NCBI GenBank assembly: GCA_018398765.1 | Contig: JAHBMJ010005952.1 | Span: forward strand, 1 to 60,051 | DNA from: Chromera velia | Taxonomy: Eukaryota > Sar > Chromeraceae | DNA length: 60,051 nucleotides | Reading direction: 5' to 3' | Shown here: one piece after another, positions 55,493-60,051 of the stretch | Numbering within the stretch: the stretch's first letter is position 1 | Layout: every line of letters begins with the position of its first letter | The notes under the pieces: generated by a model | Databases searched by the model: none | Told to the model about the DNA's origin: nothing | The model's input: only the letters and a program-made list of their open reading frames with translations | Position numbers and translations under genes: made by a program

Positions 55493-58400
55493 AAGACAGT
55501 CAGTCAGGCAGACGCACAAACAGGTAGACAGACCAGACAGTTTCTTTCTCAGCCAGGAAGACAGAGACGGACGCTCCGAGAGAGGAATGCAGTGCATTCC
55601 AGAAACAGATGCGTCTGTCTGGTCGAGCACTGACCAGTAGACGGCGCCGACATGCGCGTCCCTGATTTTCCGGGCCTGCGCTACCATTGCTGCACTCACA
55701 GCTTTTGCTTTCTCACTCCCCTCTCCCTGCATGGATGGATCGATCTCCGAGAAGATCGACTGAGAGTTCTTCATCTTCCACCACTCCTCCTCTGACTCCA
55801 CAACCCTGTCCAAAAGGGCCGCGACGTCCGAGAGAGATGCAAATCGAACCCCGACCTGCTGCCCCGACCGACACCCGACCATCAGCCGGCTGAAGGTCTC
55901 ACGTCTACCCTCTAACTTGGGCCCGTCTGTGTAAGGCCTACACAGAGTAGGCAGACAGGACGAATCGTCGCCATTCTGCCCGGAGGAGGAAAATCCGTAG
56001 AGAGCGCGGTCGCACTGGAGAGCCTGCTTTGCTTAGAGACACCGACCAACAAACAAAAAGCAGATAGAGCACGCACGTTGGGTCTATATTATAATACACT
56101 AACAGGATGCATACCAGGGAGCTACGGGATGGGTTGTCAAAAAAGCAATTCGCTTTTCAGGGCTAATGGAGATGGAGTGCTATTCTGATCTGCCCGTATC
56201 TGCGTACTTGGATTCGGCCTCGACTTATTTATTGTCTTCAAAACGTCAAGAGAAGATCACAAACAGACCAAGCAAGATAAGGAACTCTTGAGATTCTCAG
56301 TGAGGACAATGGACAGGTTGCTCAAAAAGAGAAAGGGAATTGCAAAACATGCGAGTGTCAGACTCAAAGAAGAAAAACTGGATGAAAGACGGCTGGACAG
56401 AAAAAGTGACTGACGAAATCGCAATCAACGCAACCACTCTCCCAAAGGAAGCCTTCCCTGATATCTTTCTCGAAGCGCTTGAGCGTCCGACGAACAATTC
56501 CGCTCAATTTCGTCTCGGAAAGATACAGTCTTTCCATCACAGCGATGCGTGTCTCTCGAGACAGTTCGAACCTTTCGAGAAACAGAGATCGCAACCAGCG
56601 TCTTTTCCTCTGTCCGCACAAGTCAGTGGAGTTGTTTCGATACAACTCGAATCTCAATGACGGCCAACTGCTTTGATGGGCTATATTCTCCACCAGGCGC
56701 GCCCCCCCCTTTGCAACCAGGAGCTCTACCGATTTCTTGCAATGCTGTTCATCAAGATGATGGGTTTGATCCAGCAGTGCGGCCAGCACCCCGGCCAGAG
56801 TATCTGTCAGCACCTGATGAGTCTCTGCAACATCCCCCTCGTCTCCCTCGACGGTCAGCCGATCAAGAAGGATCTTGAGCCTCGCCCCCTGGTCTTTACG
56901 AAACGCTGCCAGATACAGAGCTGAAGTGCCGAACCCGTTTCTGCGAAGAAGATCTGCACCCGCGTGTACGAGCAAGTCCACGACTTTCTTGAACACCTCT
57001 GTGTCTTCAGTTTCGGATTCTGAGACACCCAACAGCGTCCCCTTTGTGGCTGCCATCAACGGCGTGGACCCTAGTCTTGCCGCGAACAAGCCTGACGAGA
57101 TCGGCTGAAAATTAGGATCGAAACCTTCACATCTCAGCAGGAGCGCGAGTACACCCACAGAGCCATGCCGAGCTGCCACGTGGAGAAGGGACCCCTTTTC
57201 GGGAACCTCCATATCGTTCGTGAGGATTTTTGAGGAAATGAGACAGGAAGTAAAGGCGACAGCGTCCAGCTCTGCACTCAACACATACAAAGCTTTCTTC
57301 TCTGTCTGACTCGCTTTCTCTTTCCACTTTGCTAGGCAGACCTCGAAGAGCTTCAACGTGCTGCTGTTTGCGTTTGCTTTCGGGTCGCTCTGCATCAACT
57401 TCGTGGGGCTCACAGCACCGATGGACAGATGCGGAAACTGCTCGTACAGCCACCACCCTGCAGTCAGGTGGCCCTGCCGTAGAGACCACTCCACAGCATT
57501 CCATCCGACCTCCTCCCCCCCAACCGTCTGTCCAAAGGCGACCTGCGAAGAGTCGATTTTCTCTACACAGGCCAGCGCCTGCACAACAGAAAGGTCGAGA
57601 GAAGCAGGGGAAGAGAGCGCTGCTCCAAAGGGGGTCAGTGAAATCGAAGTCAGTTGCTGTGTGACGTTTCTTTGACTAGTTTCTCTTACTCTGTCTTCTT
57701 CGACTGGGGTTGCTTCGCCGTCGGACGAGAGGACTGAGTTGGAAGATCCCTTCAGGATGTGGTCACCTGCTTGATAGGACTCTGTCCGAGGGTTCGCATC
57801 TTTGCTGGCTTGGAGGAAAACATGCAAGAGCGAGAGGGGGGCTAGGGGACGGGGGTTGAACAGATTTTCTGTTCGTGTTACTGCAAGGTGGAGAAGGGTC
57901 TCTTTGGACTCTGTTTCTGTTCTTCCCATATCCACACTCGAACCTCTTTCAACCAACACCCGCACAAGCTCCCAGTCCCCCTGCTCGGCTGCCGCAATGA
58001 CAGGAGTGAAACGCGCACCCTCGAATCCAGGCACGCGGGGGCCAGAATTCAGAGGAAGGAACTTTGAAGAAGCAATGAACCTCTCAAGGACAGGGTGCAA
58101 CCTCTCTGTCTCTGTTTCCTCAGCAGCCGTGTCCTCCCTGTTCTGCTCTCGCCACCGAATGCGGCAGAGCCAGTGAAAGGCCGTGAGACCTCCCGTGTCG
58201 TCTGTTGCCCCCACATCTGCCCCCGCCTCTGCAAGAGCCTCAAGGAATCGTATCTCCCAACTGGAGAGTTTTGACTTGACGGAAAATCTCCGCGCTGCAA
58301 AAAGGAGAGGGCTTCCTACTTCCTCTCTCACCCCCCTTCTGGCATTTCCTTTCAGTTTTGCAATCCAGTCTAGACAGTCACAATCTCTTGCCTCTACAAC

Positions 58401-59147
58401 AACCCTTCTCATCAAGTCTTCAGGGGGATCTGATACTTCCTGCAAAGCGTACTGCTCCAAGAGAGCGTGCAGTGGGGTGCACCCTTTCTCCGACCTTCCA
58501 TTAAACTCGCACGTTTCCCACACATCCACCGAAGTGCCGTGGTCGAGAAGCAATGCAGCCACCTGATATCTTCCCGTCGTGATCGATCGAAGGAACCAGG
58601 AGACCCCGACAGGATTCGGGTTCACCTGTTTGGTCTCCAGGAGAACGCGGAGAGTCGGCAAAACGCCGGACTCGGGAAGCTGGCTGAATGACTTGATGAG
58701 GGCTTTGTAACCAGCCCTACCAAGGGGAGACTGCCAGTCGGCAAGAACCGTGAGACACTGAAGCGCACGGTGCTCTATGGCTGTGTCTGTCAAATGCCTG
58801 CTGGGATTCTCATCACTGGACGCATCACGCTGATCTTGAGAGACTCCATGGGCAGTCTTTGGGATCTTCCAATGAAGTTTGAAGCGCTTGGCTTTGAGCA
58901 GTGCTTCAAGCTCTTCCGGTTTGTCTGCCTTGACAATCTGCACCGCAATTGTGCAGAGAAGTTCCCTGTCCTCCACCCGGTTGGCATGAAGAGATGTCCT
59001 CATCACCGTCACGTCCCTTCGAAGAGACAGGAGGCTGTGAGAGACCGAAGTCAGCTTCCAGAAGCCGTCATTTGACAGGCAACGACAGCCAGCAAAGACT
59101 GAAAACCTCTTCGACAGGATGGAAGTCTCTGTGTCGGCAGACTCCAT
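54934..59147 (-). CDS. Ankyrin-repeat protein
   Basis: Four exons: 56415-59147 (911 codons), 55635-56023, 55144-55229 and 54934-54998; 1,090 aa with all phases closing. The start ATG is at 59147 (MESADTETSILSKRF). Degenerate ankyrin units occur along exon 1: GCTPLHALLEQYAL, GLTAFHWLCRIRW, FTPVIAAAEQGDWELVRVLV, KETLLHLAVTR, GSLLHVAARHGSVGVLALLL, GSTPLMAATKG with VDLLVHAGADLLRRNGFG, and TSALYLAAFRKDQGARL. After the repeats, exons 2-4 encode a non-ankyrin region (ALQCDRALYGFSSSGQ, ASLSDVAALLDRVVESEEEW, VKPEVKRLYREFLFQAAAAE). If the last exon is as modelled, the protein ends FLAEFSLWT. Ankyrin repeats mediate protein-protein contacts; no catalytic domain is visible. Exon 3 can equally splice in phase to 54824, which would fuse this gene to the 52.7-54.8 kb block. 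Confidence 0.82.
55420..55498. repeat. (CA)n(GA)n microsatellite in ankyrin-gene intron
   Basis: A long (AC)n run followed by (AG)n lies in intron 55230-55634, giving a (CT)n(GT)n tract on the transcribed strand. Confidence 0.9.
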
Positions 59148-60051
59148 TAGAATCGCAGCTTTCGGAGTTACGTACCAGACTGAGTAAGAGCAGTGGCTAT
59201 AAGCGAAGCTGTACGTGGTTGCTTCAGTCTCGACGCATCTACCTCATGTGCTAAGCTGACTTGTGACTTTGATGAGATGTATATTAACAGATACATCGTG
59301 CAGTCTGACGCACATGCAGCATCATGCATGCAGCCACAGCCAGAACCGGCCTGCGCACTGACATTTTTGTCTAGACGTCCGAAGAGACTCACACAGAAGA
59401 CTTCGAACTGCATGGAAAGGAAAGCCATGCACACATCATGCATACAGCGCTGCATGATCACCCCTGGTGTCCCCCCCCAAAAGTGAATGAACCTACTTTT
59501 TGGCTGGAAGCCTTGCCGCCGCCGCCCTGGAGGCCTTCATATGTAGAAACGAACCCCTTTTTAGTTTCACGGCGGCTCCGCCGCCGCAAAAACCCGCGGG
59601 GTTAATTCAGCTTCTGACGCGATTTTCTCTAGTAGAACATTCGAGATGAAAGATCTTTCCACTCATCTCCACCTCTCCACCCAAGAAAAGCAACAACAAG
59701 AAAGTGGTCAAAGTCGAGCGTTAAGAGAGTTCGTCCTGTGGTGAAAGATCGAATCTGACTGTGTTTTCTCCTGCCGTCTCCGGACGTCTCCAGACGTCTC
59801 CGGCCGTCTCCAGCAAACTGTGGGAAGCGGCGATCAAGTTTCCTCCCTTCTTTCCTTCGGAATCCTTTCTTCCTTCCTCCTTCTTCCTTCCTGGTGCCCC
59901 CCCCGATGATGATAGTGGTGTGCCTGCCACTGTCGGAGGGGGGCTGAGAGACATAAGAGGCACAGGCAGGCAGACTCAGGTAGGAACTCAGGCAGTTCAT
60001 TCAATCAGTCAATCAGTCCGCCAGTTTCTTCCCTTCTTTCCTTCGGAATCC
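59148..60051. other. Upstream region of the ankyrin gene and window end
   Basis: Contains GCCGCCGCCGCC / GGCGGCTCCGCCGCCG inverted GC blocks (59516-59590), an 11-bp tandem CGTCTCCGGAC (59776-59812), and a direct repeat CCCTTCTTTCCTTCGGAATCC at about 59844 and again as the last bases of the window. No gene is supported. Confidence 0.5.

Noticed and set aside
1-60051. Bacterial-type systems (CRISPR, toxin-antitoxin, phage, operons)
   Set aside because: No regularly spaced direct repeats with unique spacers, no polycistronic gene runs; the window is intron-rich eukaryotic DNA.

Overview
This window looks like nuclear DNA of an intron-rich microbial eukaryote, most likely an alveolate and possibly a chromerid alga such as Chromera velia. 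That is an inference. It rests on long genes split into many small exons with GT-AG introns (often TGCAG at the acceptor), introns full of (CT)n, (CA)n and (GACA)n, moderate GC broken by AT-rich islands, and a gene mix (CPxG cysteine-module secreted proteins resembling oocyst/cyst-wall proteins, a RAP-domain organelle RNA-binding protein, an alveolate-style CCCH zinc finger, an acylated calpain) typical of that lineage. I saw no bacterial operon, CRISPR array, rRNA or convincing tRNA.

Layout. 1-7,482: a giant inverted repeat. Two paralogous genes for secreted cysteine-module proteins lie head to head around a near-perfect hairpin (3,263-3,657). 7,483-20,650: mostly AT-rich or repetitive DNA, with a poorly resolved minus-strand gene (about 10.2-12.2 kb), a possible plus-strand acidic-protein gene ending at 15,281, a 208-bp tandem duplication, a pair of 0.4-kb direct repeats, and a satellite-like array with an 815-bp higher-order period. 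20,657-22,025 (-): an APH/choline-kinase-like phosphotransferase. 24,637-26,175 (-) and 26,734-30,608 (+): a small CxxC protein gene divergent from a calpain gene. 30,609-34,584: transposon-derived desert with one clear hAT-type MITE. 34,585-36,030 (-): CCCH zinc-finger protein. 37,067-39,349 (-): sterol-glucosyltransferase-like GT1 enzyme, divergent from the largest gene, 40,188-51,202 (+), a 20-exon RAP-domain protein. 52,658-59,147 (-): an ankyrin-repeat protein and a downstream coding block that may belong to the same gene.

Most exon models here were built by hand by requiring GT-AG boundaries and matching reading phase from exon to exon, because many exons are under 150 nt. Phase closes completely for the wall-protein pair, phosphotransferase, calpain, glucosyltransferase and ankyrin genes. 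It closes in the RAP gene except for one single-base excess. The genes do not form an obvious pathway; they are neighbours in a eukaryotic chromosome, several arranged as divergent or convergent pairs.

The most notable observations are the palindromic gene pair with an almost unchanged promoter, first exon and first intron but diverged downstream exons and one intron present in only one copy; two independent tandem triplications that copy a splice junction; a possible VHL-beta-like double domain in front of a calpain protease; and the higher-order repeat array.
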